From positions 17,843,424-17,907,423 of the forward strand of contig OX393555.1 of NCBI GenBank assembly GCA_947650365.1: 64,000 nt of DNA, read 5' to 3'. Origin of the DNA: Chamaelirium japonicum (Eukaryota; Streptophyta; Magnoliopsida; Liliales; Melanthiaceae). The position numbers and the translations under genes are program-made. Below the pieces are notes generated by a model, which was not told the DNA's origin, made no database searches, and saw only the letters and a list, made by a program, of their open reading frames with translations. Shown piece after piece: positions 23,401 through 38,400 of this stretch (position 1 is its first letter; the number at the start of each line of letters is the position of its first letter).

Positions 23401-26400
23401 GCAGTAATATCCAACAAGCAAATGATAGTGCTGAAAGTTGTTCTTGGGAAGTAGCATAAGATTTCAGAATATAGCATGTAAAGGAAGGTTCTCCAACATG
23501 ACTTATGGTTATTAAATATTACCGGAACTATATGCCTTTAACTATGAACTATTAGTACATAGGAGACATAAAAACAGAGATTTAAGATGGTAAGGGTTGA
23601 GATGGCTACCTGTAGTACCAGATGAAAAGAGGATGTTTGTAAATGCCTCAATAGGCTGTTGAACTGCAGTATACTCACTGGCTCTGTAATTTCAACATAA
23701 AAACACAAACTTAAAATTTCCTATAAAAGTCTCAAAAATCTGCCTCAAAAATTTAATATTCCATTGCCTTTAACGATCATTGACAGAAACCACATGAAAG
23801 GAATTGCCTCCAACATAGATCACCGCAGAACTTGAATGAGTTCATAACAAGACTTATTGCTAATATACCACTTAGTATTGAGTTTGATCTGTGATGCAGA
23901 AACATATATCACGTTTTCTTCCTACTAAACATTCAATTCGTACAAATCTATCTCCAATGTCTTTCTAAAGAAGGAATTCCTTCCTACACAAGTATTTTGT
24001 TGTTATACATATATAACTTTGTTTACGTATATAAAAAAGAAATGTGACATACTGACATGTTTCCTCGTTCTCCAATGCTATGCATAATCATAACCCTACA
24101 ACTTTCAATGTTGTCGTTAAGACAGACTTGCAAAGAAAAATTGAAAGCAAAAAATTGTTTTATTGACACTGAATTACAGATTAAGGGTATAACAATGAAT
24201 GAACTTCCATAAATTACTGTTCTATGACAATGATGGTTTGCATTTGGAGTATCTACAAAAACATTACAAACCACACTTTAATTAATAGAAAGAAGATATT
24301 GATATTGATTACTGCTTGTAAAGATGCAGACAAAAGGAAACCACAAGAGTAAAGAGGCAGGTTTTGGATGACCCCATAAAGGAGACCCGACATCGCATCC
24401 CTTGAGACCGTAGTGAATAGTAATGGACTATTAAACACAATCAATTGCCCATGTTTGGTGGTTTGAGAACCATTTTAGTGAAGATCGTTTGCCATAATCC
24501 AAAGCAAGACTTTAGGGGACATCAAAAGACAAGGAAACACATAGGTCATATACAAGCTAAAGGAACCAAAGGCCAATACACAGTGGGCCAAGACAAGAAA
24601 CAACAGGCCAAAGACCACTAAGAGAGACAAAGAATGAGCAAGACAAATGCATGAAGACGTAATACTACAAACGAAAGTGAAAGACAAAGTCAATATCTAG
24701 TAAAAAATGGGCCGCTTCTTCAGACTGCCACATTTATTGGTACCTATGCACCTTCAGTTATGTCTGCCATTTCCTATACTTATTCCGCATGGATTCTAGA
24801 CTCTGTCCTCAGTACACCCCATGAATTCTGACGCCTCTCTTCGTGTATACTACTCTCATGTTCCCTCCAAGCTTAGGATTGACACTGCTGAAAGTTATCA
24901 TTTTCCTGTTTCTCAGTATGACTATATTACCCCCACTTCTGATCCATCTAGTCAACCCATGCTTTCTTGCATGCATGTTCCATACATTTCCATGAACTTA
25001 GCTTATGTGAATCATCTTTCAGACGCTAGCAATATAATCTCATTCACCACTTCTTGTTCCATGCATGGTCCGCATACAGGCCGGAGTATTGGGGCCAATC
25101 ATAGAGTGGGATTGTTGTACTAATTGAGGAGCTCCAGGTTCCACCATCGACTACGCCATCTTAATCTCCTGCTTGTGTGTTCCCTGTTGCTAATCTCTAG
25201 CGCATACAACTTTGTCATGTTTTTGAAACTTGGCTTAAAACCTTATTTCAGATTTGTATCTTACGTCATAGTTCTATGACTCCTCTCTTCAATAGTGCAG
25301 ACTGCAAGCCTGCAGGTGGGCCAAACACTTTGCCCACCTCATACATGATGATCATTATAGGTATGATGCTTCCGATAGGCTTCTTGAATGGCATATCTAC
25401 CATTAACCTCTTCCCTACGAATTGAAACGGTCGTAAAATAACTGCAAGATACTACTTTGTTGTCCAGGAACACATAGTACCTCTTAATGTTCCATATAAA
25501 CTACCCCAGATTAGAGCCATATTGGCCAGTGGTATTATCTTCAGGAGATTCATGCAAGTTTATAGTAGTATGCTCATCATTGATGATCCTTTAAGAAACC
25601 CACCTTGCATTGTCATGGTCACCACGTATGTCCTCGAAAATCATCTAGCGGCGATAGGCCCTTCAAAGATGAGAACCAATCTGTTATCGTCATCATGGGC
25701 TCCTCATCGGTATGTCCCAAAGACACATTGTCTCCAAGCTTCTCCCTTATATCATCGGCTTCATCCATGGGCTCTATCCCTTGCTCAACAATTGGATTTT
25801 ACTCAGATATCGCTTTCAAGTGCGAAGCTTCCTTTGCTTCAAATGGATTTTCTTTAGATTCCTCCATGGGCATCTCCTAGGACTTTCATCAAAAAGGGGA
25901 GCACTGCAATTGTTACTTGCACACTTCCTTTCTATATTTTGCTCACAGAGAAGGATCCTCCATTTTCCTCAAAATTCCCTTGCAATGAATTTGAGGGTCT
26001 TGATTTGTGCCGGACAATGAATGTGATTATCCTCTCACCTGCCGCCCTTTCACGTCGCACATTCCTGATTTCTCATCGGAGATGATCAATTTGAGACTGA
26101 AGATTGAAAATTTTGATCTTCTATGTGAACTACTTGGTTTGATTCTGCAGCTCTTTCATATTGTTGTGTTAGATTCAATCCATGAGATTGATCGCATCGA
26201 TATTCGACATCCACACACACCTTCTTACCATGGATTCAGGATCTGCATATTGAAGGAACAAGAAAAGAACTAACTCAGACACCACTTGGCATAAGGAGAA
26301 TACCAAAAGATGGGGGTACTTCATGAAGCCATCCAAGACAGAGAAAGGGAAAGAAACCGAATTGAAGGCCCAAAAGTCATATTAAATAAATTATTAGTGC

Positions 26401-29400
26401 ATAAATAACTTGATTGAACTTCTAAATTGATTACACTAAGAGGACTTTGTATATAGAAAAAATTTTACAATAATAGCAAATTCTTCACTCAAGAGGTATA
26501 CCAATCCAACACTTTTCTTCACATTTTTCCAGCAATATAATTGTTATTTTCATTAATAAATGAAAGAAAAAGAAGAAAAGTAAAGACACAGGACTCACCA
26601 TGATTCCAGTAGATTTCCTCTTGCTTCCGATACTCATTGTTAAAAATAAAGAGTAACCATAACCAATGCCAAAGAGGAGAAGAGGGAAAAAATCTAGGGA
26701 GAAACAGAGAACGATGGAGAGGGAGGATTCCCGTGTGAGAAGGGAGTCTTCTCTTCTCACTCATGTGTGTGAGCCAACAGGGAGAAGAGGACGATCCTTT
26801 TCCCATGGATTCTCTCTGTAGCTTATATTCTTTCCTAAACCACCTCTAATCAACCACTTAAGGTAATTTTGATTTAAATTAGCCAATATATCCATATATG
26901 GTTCCATATTTTCTAAGTTACCACTCTCTTTTGCCCTAAACTACATGTATATGACCCATAATACTGGAAAAAATCTGGAAAAATCCTAGAAGACTAAAAA
27001 ATAAGAAAACCCTTCTAACTTAAAATTAGGTTGACCTAACCAATAGACAACTAACTAATAACACTTAACTAACCTCTGATTAGCTAAATTAACTCAAAAT
27101 TGGCACTTTAAGTGTCCTGTAAGGTTGTAACTAAATACATTCATTGATCCATGGATGCTCCTACATCATCCTCCACCCTGTATACTCGTAACTCGTAAGG
27201 TGATTATAGATGGATGAGTCAGATTCCAATCATGAACCTATCTAAGATAAGCATGTCTTTGCTTCGTATTCTCTATTGAACAATAAGTTCAACTAATTTT
27301 TCCTTATATTCATTTGTTATCATTGAGCCCTACTGTAGTCTCACAAGTTGATTGTAGAGATTTCTTCTAGTTCATGGGAAGATACTTCTTCATGCAAGAC
27401 TTCATCTCATCCCAGTGTTGGGCTAGATGTTGGCCTTCTTGCGTTAGACCGTCTTCGACGCTTCGCCACCATATGTGAGTCTAATCCTTCGGCATAAATT
27501 GAATTCATACGTCATTGTCGATGTTATTCTAGTCAAAGTAGACTTCCCTTGCTTGACTCCAACTTTGTACGACTTGCTCACTACAAGGGAACAGTGTTTT
27601 AAAAAACTCGCCCCAGGGTACGCCCGGGGCTCGCCCCGGGGCGGGGCGGTCCTAAAACGCTCGGGGCGGCTCCAGCTGGGGCTTTTTTCCCATGGGGCTT
27701 ACGCCCAAACCACTGGGGCGTACGCCCCGAACGCCCGAGCACGCCTTTTACGCCCCAATGGCCTGGGCTTACGCTCCATTGGAATTTGTTTGCATAGTTG
27801 AAAAAAAAATAATTTGATTACTATTGTGATCTTTTATATGTGTCTTAATCTCTTGGATGATGATTATGATATTTTGGGAACTAAAGTTGTTTTAAATTGG
27901 TTCTATATCATGTATGGAATGGTAGAATCTATGGAATATAAACATTGATAGTTTGAATTTTGATTAGAAACTTATAATTAGATCTTAAATGATATTTAAA
28001 GACAATGACAAATTCATTTTTATTATCATTTTTTATATATTTGTGATTTATCAACCATGTTTGTAGGCTTAAATGCTTTGTTTAATAACTTTGCTCATAG
28101 TTTTTTTTATTTTATTTTTTTTAATCTATTTTCACTTTTTTTATATAATATTATTTATTTCTATATATATTTTTTAATTAAAAAAATAAAAATTCATGGG
28201 GCTTACGCCCCGCCCCATAGCAGGCAAAACGCCCCGCCATACGCCCCCGCCTCTAAAAACACTGCAAGGGAAGACTACTTGCAATAGACGTTGGCCTTCT
28301 CGCGTTAGACAATTTTCGACGCTTCGCCACCATATGCGAGTCTAATCCTTCGGCATAAATTGAGTTCATATGTCATTGTCGATGTTATTCTAGTCAAAGT
28401 AGTCTTCCCGTGTAATGAGCAAGTCGTACAAAGTTGGAATCAAGCTTTCTAACAAAATCCGGGACTTTAAGCCACACCTTCATGGTGTCGTCGTAACAAC
28501 CATGATATTGATCCCTTTACGATAAATTGTTTTGTATATGTTTTCTTAGAACTCTCCTTCTGGACAATCGTGGTCGAGATGATAACAAGTTTATGCCTAT
28601 TGTCTTAGTGCACTTTTTCGAGAAAGTTCTGGTGTAGGTTGACATTCTTCTTCTAGTTTTTGCATATCAACACATTGAGGATGCTTACCTTTTTCTAGAT
28701 TTGGCCCATTGGACCCTTGATCAACTGTTGGATACGTGTCTCACTTACCAGTTACCATGATCCTTCAAGTTAGAGACTCATCTGCTACTTTATGTAGTAA
28801 TTTACAATAAACTGTCTCAATCCGCTTCTAAGAAACAAGAACAAGAGTTTTTACCGCTTCAGGTTGCCATGGTGATGCTTGATCTTAAGCTATATACCAA
28901 ATTCATGCAGGAGAGGTAGATGTGTACCTCACTACCTACTCATTGGTATGCTCTGATAGTCCAAATAATGATACGAAATACAAAAATTCATGAAACTACT
29001 CTCGAATAATGAATAAAACCAGGAAAGGGATGAGGCTCTGATAATAAACTGTTGTGAGAGGATTAGACATTTGGAAAATTAGGGTTTGCAAGAGAGTTTG
29101 GTCGACTTGCGCGGTCATGGACAAAGGATTATATCTGAGATAGATCAGATTTAGAGCAACAGCGCGGGTCAAACTTGATATAATGCAGGGTAGTATCAGT
29201 GGAATGTATTTGAAAAGATTTTGCAATTAGAGAAGCATTCAATGATAAAATCAAAGGACTTAACGCTTGCTGTCCAAGAATTTCCTTAGCATATATTCTT
29301 GAGGAAGAGATTAGGAGACACCTATAGAGCTTAGATATGGTAGAAAGCTAGGGTTTGCTACTTTGGTCAAGCAGAGACTAGAGGACGGTGTCATATCCAA

Positions 29401-32400
29401 GGTTTAAAATCACGGTATCGGTCGGCCCCGAACCGGTATGTACCGGCCGGTACGTACCGGTACCGGCCGGTACGGACCGATACCGGTTGAGAAAAAAAAT
29501 CTGAAAAAAATCCAAAAAAAAAAAATTTACCTGTCGGTACCGGTCCGTACCGGCCGGTACCGGCCTGAACCGGCCGATACGGACCGGTACGTTCCGGTAC
29601 CGGCCGATACGGGCCAGGTATCGGGATCGGGTGCAGTACCGGTCTCGAACCGGCCAAAACCGGTACGTACCGGTACCGGCCGGTACGTACCGGTACCGGC
29701 CGGTACGTACCGGTACCGGCCGATACGGGCCAGGTATCGGGATCGGGTGCAGTACCGGTCTCGAACCGGCCAAAACCGGTACGTACCGGCCGGTACGTAC
29801 CGGTATCGGCCGAGATTTAAAACCCTGGTCATATCAAGAAGAACCTAACAATTAAGAAGCTTTAAACAAATTTAGTGATTAACTACGGGATTTACGGCCC
29901 TATTTATATATTACAAGAGCCTCAAACTAGTATTTGTATTGCTATCTCTAAGGGATAAAGATTCCTCGTAAACGTGATCATGAAAAATTTAATTGAAACC
30001 AATGTAAATATGACATCATCCTCCAATATTCAATTTAGGGTTGATCCAAAAAGTTACAAAAGCCTTGCTGGGTGAGGGAGGGGCTCCCCATGGATCCAGC
30101 CACCAGGTTTGGTCCTTCTAGAAAGTTGGGAGTCCCATCAGGATGGGGAGAGGAGTCACATCCATGAGTCCCACGGATACGATAACTTTATTGGAGGTCT
30201 GGGTGGCCTGGTTCCCCTTTAAATTGGTATGGGTGGCCTATTTGGATTGGATCTAAAACCAGTTTTGAGTTTTGAGGCCCGATAAAATGCTTGGAGGGAT
30301 TCGATCTATAAGAAAACTGCAATTTTTCTGCAATACAGATGGCTTCTCTTTTCCTTCGTTTCTTTCTTCTTCTTTCATGAGGGAGTTGCTCACATGCTTA
30401 ACCAGGTTATAGTACCTTGATACCTTCCATCATACTCCATCCAATAAATAGCCATGATCGCAGTTTGTTTTAGTATCACTACATATCAAACAAAAATAAA
30501 ATGTCCCACTACATCATGACGGTCTTGAGTAATATGCCACAACCTTCACTTTGCAGTCCCTTATTATTTAGCTAACATACAAAGAAGCCAAAGAAATAGA
30601 TCTAAAAGCGATTCTAGACTGAACAGGACATGAAATTCATTAGATTTTTCTACAGTAGAAGAGGAAAAAAGAAACCATACTAGTATGATTCATACTTGGA
30701 ATGTTCAACTTTTCCCAAGAAATCATGCCAAGATATATCACCTCCACGCAGTCCCCTGGACAAGGTGGATCCTCTAGTAGGGAGCACAATTGCTAAAGGA
30801 GCATGAGCATCAACAACTTTACTGTAAGAACGAAATTATCATATTAAGAAAACTCACATTTTATTAGAATGATGAAAATTGTAACAATTGTCTAATGATC
30901 CGTCATGAACATCACCTATAAAGGGGCAGTTCTTTATCACCGCGAATGATATAATCCTAATAAACAAAACAAAAAGGTGAATAAATACGTAAGCATATCA
31001 TTTTTATTGTGAAATATATGACAAGATATAAAATTTAAACAAGATCAATGGATAAGCAGGAGCCTACATCATACAGTGGAATTAAAGAGTCTAGCAACTG
31101 TGCGTGGTAAAAGGCAGAAATGTAAACATCTGATAAAAACCAACACTTCGTGTCTATAGCAAGAAATATAATTAGGAAACACACCATTAACAGCACCCCA
31201 TCCTGTCGGAGTCTTTAAAGGTGGTTCTACTAAGCATTTCTTTTGTGAAAATTTATTGGATAGAACCGAAAGAGCTTAACTTAACAAGGAAACTACTTTA
31301 AAAGGATATTCAGTTTAGCTTACATACAAGCATAAGTTAGCTGTATAGCATTGAAAATTTTAATCATATGCCCCTTCAGTAACTAAAAGTCCATTAAGAA
31401 CAAATTTCATGTTTTTGTGAAAAATAAACACTTGCACCTATTGCTACAGCCTACAGTAGCATGAACACGATTGTGACAGAACTGATACGACATCTCATAG
31501 TATATAGCTCGTTCTTTCTCTCAGTGCAACCCTGGAAGATGTCAAGTTCAATGTATGGTACAATACCGTTAGAAAGAATAATAATAGAAGCATTAGTTAC
31601 AACTAACGATCCTTTTATCATCTATTGGACTCAGATATACTCATCCATCTTCAGATTTATTTGTATCATGGAAAATGTTACACAAATAACCTTCTACAGC
31701 TATGCCAACAGTAACACCTTTAGAAATTTATCAAGAGAAAAAAGAAACAACTTGGTGATGCTGATGATAACTAGACAACTGGATGGTCAGGACTGTTGAT
31801 CTTCACTGCTACCTTGTTTGACAAAATGTTTCTTATGGCATCTCCCCAAATCCGTTAAAACCCATTTTGGGGACTTCCAGTGACATCACTGAATAGGCAA
31901 GTCCCATCGACTGAGGATTCCAAAGAGTCTGTTAAGATGTATTAGTGTATATACATACACTCAGTGAATATATGACTCACATGTATTGACCTTATATTGG
32001 CCATTGGCCTAATGAGAGATTCATTCCTTTTCTCTCCCCAAACCCTAGCTCTCCTTCTCTCTTTTCTCTCTCTCTCTCTCTCCCTTCCTCTAGGATTTGT
32101 CACATGGTATCAGAGCAAGGTTGATCGCCGGTGTCGTCAACGGCTCCCTTGTCTCCGTCGATCCAGCAGCCCCGCGCAATCAGATCTCTCTGCGATCCAG
32201 CCGCGTCTCCTGTGTTCGGCTTGCGATCCAGCCGCCTCCCCCGCTCGACACTGCGTTCGGCTTTCCCTCGCGCGATCCCTGCGATCCCATCCCGCGAGCC
32301 CCGCGATCCCATCCAGCAGCCCCGCGATCCCATCCCGCGAGCCCCGCATCATCCTGCGAGTCCCGCGATCCCCGCGTCCCGCGTCCCGCAGCCCCACGAT

Positions 32401-35400
32401 CCTGCAGCCCCGCGATCCTGCGAGTCCTGCATCCAGCGTCCTGCGATCCCGCAGCCGCACCCGATCCCGTATCCCGGCGTCCCGCGATCCCGCAGCCGCA
32501 CCCGATCCCGTATCCCACACGCTATCCCGCACGCTATCTCTCTGTTGCGCCTCCGCTCCGCGCCCATTGCTGCACCTCCCGCCGCACGCGACTCGCCTCT
32601 GCTCCGCGCTCATTGCTGCACCTCCAGCCGCACAGATTTGATCCGGGGGGGGGAGCGGTTACCCCTCGAGCTATTCGAGCCTTCCCTCTCTCCGGACATG
32701 TCCTCGACTTCCTCGATGACGACTTCGCCATCTCCTTCGGTGACTCCCTATGAGATTCCACGGGATTTCCTCCCGCTCGCCAACGCCTTTCTTCTCCAAG
32801 AAGCCTCCGACTGGCCGGCATGGTACGCCACGGTGGAATCCACCCTTGAGGGTCATAATCTTCGCGGACATCTTGATGGATCTTCTATGTTTTCTGCCTC
32901 AGATGCGGAATATGGTCCCTGGCGCCTTCGCGATCAGCGCATCAAGGCCTACCTTGTTGCGTCTGTGGATCGTTCTCTTCGCCGGGACATGGCTGGGCTT
33001 GCCACTTCTGCAGCAATTTGGGGTCATCTCACTGCTCGCTTTGTTGAGAAGAGTGGAGCACGTGAGTATCAGCTTCTCACACAGGCCCAGTCGGCACAGC
33101 AGGGAGAGTTGACGGTCCAACAGTTTTATTGTCAGATGCGCTCCTATTGGTGTGATCTTCAGGATCTCGCTCCCGTTCCTGACCCGTCTCATGCTGTCGA
33201 GTACCAGCTCTACCGGGAGCGCCTTCAGCTCTATCAGCTATTTGCTGCCCTACGGCCAGAGTTTAGTGCTCTGGCCGGTCAGCTTCTTCACCGGGACAAC
33301 CTTCCTCGTCTGGATGAGGCTGTAGCTGAGCTGGTCGCTGAGGAGACTCGTCTGCATACTCTTGCCTCCAGGGCCTTACCTCTTCCATCCGATCTTCAGG
33401 GTGTTCTTGCTGCTGCTCCGCCGCCGATCTTAGGCCCACCAGCTACTGCCTCCCATGGTAGACCGTTTTGCACTCACTGTCAGACACCGGGCCATTTCGT
33501 GGACACTTGCTTCTCACTTCATCCAGAGAAGCGTCCTACCTACAGAGATCGTGGTCGAGGACGAGCTCGAGGTCGTGGTCGCCCTGTTCCTACTGCTGCT
33601 GCTGCCTCTTCCGTCACAGCTGGCGAACTACAGTCTATTCGTGAGGAACTAGCTCAGCTTAGACTCTCTCAGCAGTCTGCCGCTATTCCTGGACTTTTCC
33701 AGCGCCTCCGCCTTCTCTGCCTCTTCCGGTAGTCCCATTGTTTGGATACTAGATTTGGGCGCTTCACACCACATGACTCTAGATGCCTCCCTGCTCACTG
33801 CTTGTCAGCCTGCGACGCACCTGCCACCGATCCACACTGCAGATGGTTCTCGCTTAGCCATCTCACAGTCTGGATCCATTACTTCAGCCTCTGCCCCTGC
33901 TTGCTATCTCTCCTTATCCTCTGTGCTCCATGCTCCCACACTCCACATGCACCTGATTTCTGTTAGTACTTTGTGTGACTCTGGATACTCTGTGACATTT
34001 ACCCCTTCCTCTTGTTCTGTGCAGGATCTGCGTACTGGTCGACCGATTGGAACAGGTCGTAGGGCAGGCGGACTCTACCAGATGGAGTTTCTTCACTCTT
34101 TGGATTCATCATCTGGGTTTTGTGGAGTTCTCTCCTAATGCCGACCTGTGGCATAGGAGACTAGGTCATGTGTCGGAACCACGACTTAAGAGATTACTCC
34201 ATTCTGGAGCTCTAGGTCGTGGTCTTTTTTCATCTTTATCTACTTGTACTGGCTGCAAGCTCGCAAAAGCTGCTGCCCTTCCCTTTTCATCCAGTACTTC
34301 TCAGAGCTCTGCTCCTTTTGATCTTGTTCACTCTGATATCTGGGGCCCCTCTCCTCTCCCTTCTATGACTGGATATTTATATTATGTCTCGTTTGTGGAT
34401 GATTATAGTCGCTACACGTGGGTCTACCTTCTTCGTCGTCGATCGGATATCCTCCAAGTCTATAAGGACTTCACCTCCATGATTCACACGCAGTTTAGTC
34501 GGTGCATCAAGGTCTTTCGATCTGATTGTGCCCTTGAGTATCTATCTACCGCTATGCGCAGCCTTATTCAGTCCCATGGGACTATTTTCCAGCACTCATG
34601 TCCTCACATCCATGAGCAGAATGGTGTTGCTGAGCGCAAGCATCGCCATATTCTTGCGACTACTCGTGCTCTCCTTCTTTCTGGTTCTGTTCCCCGGCGC
34701 TTCTGGGCTGAGGCTCTCCTCACCTCAGTCCAGCTCATTAACATCACTCCTTCGTCAGTTCTTCCGGACGACTTATCTCCTCATGAGCGTCTCCTCTCTA
34801 CCACTCCTGCCTACAGCCCTCTTCGCACTTTTGGGTGTACCTGTTTTGTTCTTCTTCCTCTCCATGAGCGCACAAAGCTGTCTGCTCAGGCAGCTAAGTG
34901 CATCCTTCTTGGGATCAGCACTGAGCACAAGGGATACCGCTGCTATGACCCTGTTGCTCGTCGCTTGCGTATCTCTCGACACGTCTCCTTTGTCGAGGAC
35001 ACACCCTACTACTCCCCTGAAGCCCAGGATCTCACCTTTCTTGAGGTTTCTTCTCCTCCATCATCGACACCTTTGCCTCCCTCGTCGGCCTCTCTAGTTC
35101 CCCCGGCTCCGTCGGCTCCTTCCCTACCACCTGCTCCCTCAGTACCGCTGGCTCCTTTGCCAGTTGTTTCCCCAGCGTCTCCAGGGGACTCCTCCGAGGC
35201 TTCCTCCTCTATGCAGTGCCTCTCTCTCCTCCCCGGGTTGTCTCTCCATTTCCTCAGGTCTACTCTCGCCGGCCTACCCCTGTGTCTCCGTGTCCTTCCT
35301 TCTCAGCGGATGCCGGCTCCCCTACTGTTGAGGTTACTCCTAGTTTTTCGCCTCCTGTGCCTGCTCCGTCACTGCCAGTCGTGGATCCAGGCCCGCCTCG

Positions 35401-38400
35401 CTATCCTCAGCGCCAGCATCACCCGCCTGATCGTTTTAGCCACGACACTGGGCCTCCTGATCGTTTTGGTTTTGCCTCTGTCTGCAGTTACTCGCCTCAG
35501 TTTACTGCCTTTCTTACTGTTGTGCACGCAGATCAGGAGCCCCGATCCTACTCTGAGGCAGTTCAGTTTCCTCAGTGGCGTCAGACTATGGATGAGGAGT
35601 TTCAGGCTTTTCAGCAGACTCAGACCTGGGATGTTGTCCCTCTGCCCTCTAGCGTTAAGCCTGTCAGCTGCAAGTGGATTTATAAGGTCAAGCACCGCCC
35701 TGATAGATCCATTGAGCGTCACAAGGCTCGTGTGGTGGCTCGTGGCTTTACTCAAGAATATGGCGTTGACTACGAGGAGACCTTTGCTCCGGTGGCTCAG
35801 ATGACCACCGTTCGCACTCTTCTGGCGGTTGCTGCTGTTCATCGATGGGCCCTTCTTCAGATGGACGTGAAAAATACCTTTCTTCACGGTGACCTGTCTG
35901 AGACTGTCTACATGGATCCTCCTCCTGGTCTCCGTCTTCCTTCCCAGCACGTGTGTCGTCTTTGTCGGGCCATTTATGGGCTCAAGCAAGCTCCTCGTGC
36001 CTAGTTTGAGTGTTTCCGCCATGCTGTCAAGGAACTTGGTTACTCAGAGAGCAGTCAGGACCACTCTCTGTTTGTCCGGTCGTCCCCGCAGGGCCGGGCG
36101 ATTCTACTGTTATACGTGGACGACATGATCATCACTGGAGATGACTCTGCTGCGATTGCTAGTCTTCAGCAGCACTTAAGGAACCAATTTCAGATGAAGG
36201 ATTTGGGTATGCTTCGCTACTTTCTTGGTCTTGAGGTAGCATACAGTGCAGATGGCATTCTGCTCTCTCAGCAGAAGTACGTTTCAGACATCCTTAGTCG
36301 TGCTGCCCTCACAGATACCCGCACAGTAGACACCCCTCTTGAGCTTCATTCGAAGCTATGTCCTACAGATGGAGTTCCTCTTTCAGATCCTACTCGGTAC
36401 AGGCAGATTGTGGGACAACTCGTCTATCTCTGCATCACTCGGCCTGACATTGCACACGCTGTCAGCATTGTCAGTCAGTTTGTTGCAGCTCCATACTCAG
36501 TTCACTACGGTGCTCTTCTTCGGATCCTCCGGTACCTCAGAGGGACAGTTACTCGCTCTTTGTTTCTGTCATCGTCCTCCTCTCTCAGACTTCTGTGGGG
36601 GAAAATCTTCGTGCCGACCCGAAGACTCTCGCAGCACCAGTCAATTGAATGTTCGTGTTGACGTCGAAGATCGTTGGTCGATCTGTTGATCGACTGTTGA
36701 TCGAAGTTGAAGCTTTTGATTTGTAAACAGAGAGATGCAATCAGAGAGAGTTTGACACGAGAAGTGATCTCGGAGTTCAGCCGAAGCCTACGTCTCCGTG
36801 CTATAGGGTGCAACCCGAATTCACTAACACTTATATTGAAGTGATCTCGACAGGCCGAGTATCACTGTAAACACTGATCTTTCTAAAAGAAGATCAAAGG
36901 GAGATGGTAGATCGGAAGTGTGAAATCCCAGAGCTCTGGTTCTGAAAGTCAGATCTCAGAGTGGAAATCAGATTTGTGGATCTGGATCTCGATCCTTTTA
37001 CATTCGAAGGCACTGCTATTTATAGGCATTCCGGGTGGCGAATGGCGGTTCCTACTGCAGTATCTGGGGATCCTCCAGGTAAAGTTGCGAGCCCTGCGGT
37101 TGTCTTCGGGGGCCCACCAGGCAAGGCCGATGGGTCCCGTTGTAGTCCTCGTGGGTCCACCAGGCAGGGCCGGTGGGTCCCGTGGTAGATTTATGCCAAA
37201 ATTTGCACCCACAGTTACCCCCTCCAAGTTAGCTAGAGTGCATTCTAGCTGGCTTGGACTTTGGTGCAAAAAATAGCAACTTCCTGTTTAGAAAAACGGA
37301 CACGAAGAAACTTGCCGCATGTTAGAGAAAAAAGTGACTGATCGGTCAATTTGGACCGATCGGTCAAATTTGACCGATCGGTCAAATTTTGACCGATCGG
37401 TCAAATTTTGACCGATCGGTCAAATTTTGACCGATCGGTCAAATTTTGACCGATCGGTCAAATTTTGACCGATCGGTCAAAATTCAACCGGTCAAGAATC
37501 GGGTGATCGGTCAAAAAACAGGGTTTTTTGACCGATCCAGTAGTATTTTTGACCGATCAGCTGAAATTTGGCCGATCGGTTAAATTTTGACCGATCGGTC
37601 ACTTTTGACCGATCGGTCAAATTTTGACCGATCGGGCAAAATTCAACCGGTCAAGAATCGATTGATCGGTCAAAAAACAGGGTTTTTTGACCGATCCAGT
37701 AGAAATTTGACCGATCAGATAACTTTCGCCGATCGGACATGTTTGTCCGATCGGTGAAAAATATCCGGTCAAGGTTCGAGTGATCAGCAAAAAACCTTGG
37801 TTTTTTGCCAGATCCAGTAGAAATTTGACCGATCAGATAACTTTCGCCGATCGGACATGTTTGTCCGATCGGTGAAAAAATATCCGGTCAAGGTTTCGAG
37901 TGATCGGCAAAAAACCTTGGTTTTTTGCCAGATCCAGTAGAATTTTGACCGATCAGATAACTTTCGCCGATCGGACATGTTTGTCCGATCGGTGAAAAAT
38001 ATCCGGTCAAGGTTCGAGTGATCGGCAAAAAACCTTGGTTTTTTGCCAGATCCAGTAGAAATTTGACCGATCAGATAACTTTCGCCGATCGGACATGTTT
38101 GTCCGATCGGTGAAAAATATCCGGTCAAGGTTCGAGTGATCGGCAAAAAACCTTGGTTTTTTGCGAGATCCAGTAGAAATTTGACCGATCAGATAACTTT
38201 CGCCGATCGGACATGTTTGTCCGATCGGTGAAAAAATATCCGGTCAAGGTTTCGAGTGATCGGCAAAAAACCTTGGTTTTTTGCCAGATCCAGTAGAATT
38301 TTGACCGATCAGATAACTTTCGCCGATCGGACATGTTTGTCCGATCGGTGAAAAATATCCGGTCAAGGTTCGAGTGATCGGCAAAAAACCTTGGTTTTTT

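Noticed and set aside
26480..27170. Complete LTR retrotransposon between 26480 and 30014
   Set aside because: PPT-like motifs occur near 27170 and 30015, but the two presumed LTRs do not align by eye and no pol is present.
29378..29855. ORFs on both strands with [14 protein letters not shown] repeats
   Set aside because: Translation of CGGTAC palindromes in the hairpin element; frames overlap on both strands and no start context or homologue is evident.
31461..31799. 112-codon plus-strand ORF as a gene
   Set aside because: Its counterpart in the inverted arm is shorter and broken; conservation reflects duplication of the DNA segment, and no protein family is recognised.
32131..32697. N-terminal extension of copia Gag
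   Set aside because: The open frame runs through low-complexity GCGATCCC repeats of the leader; Gag homology begins after the ATG at 32698.
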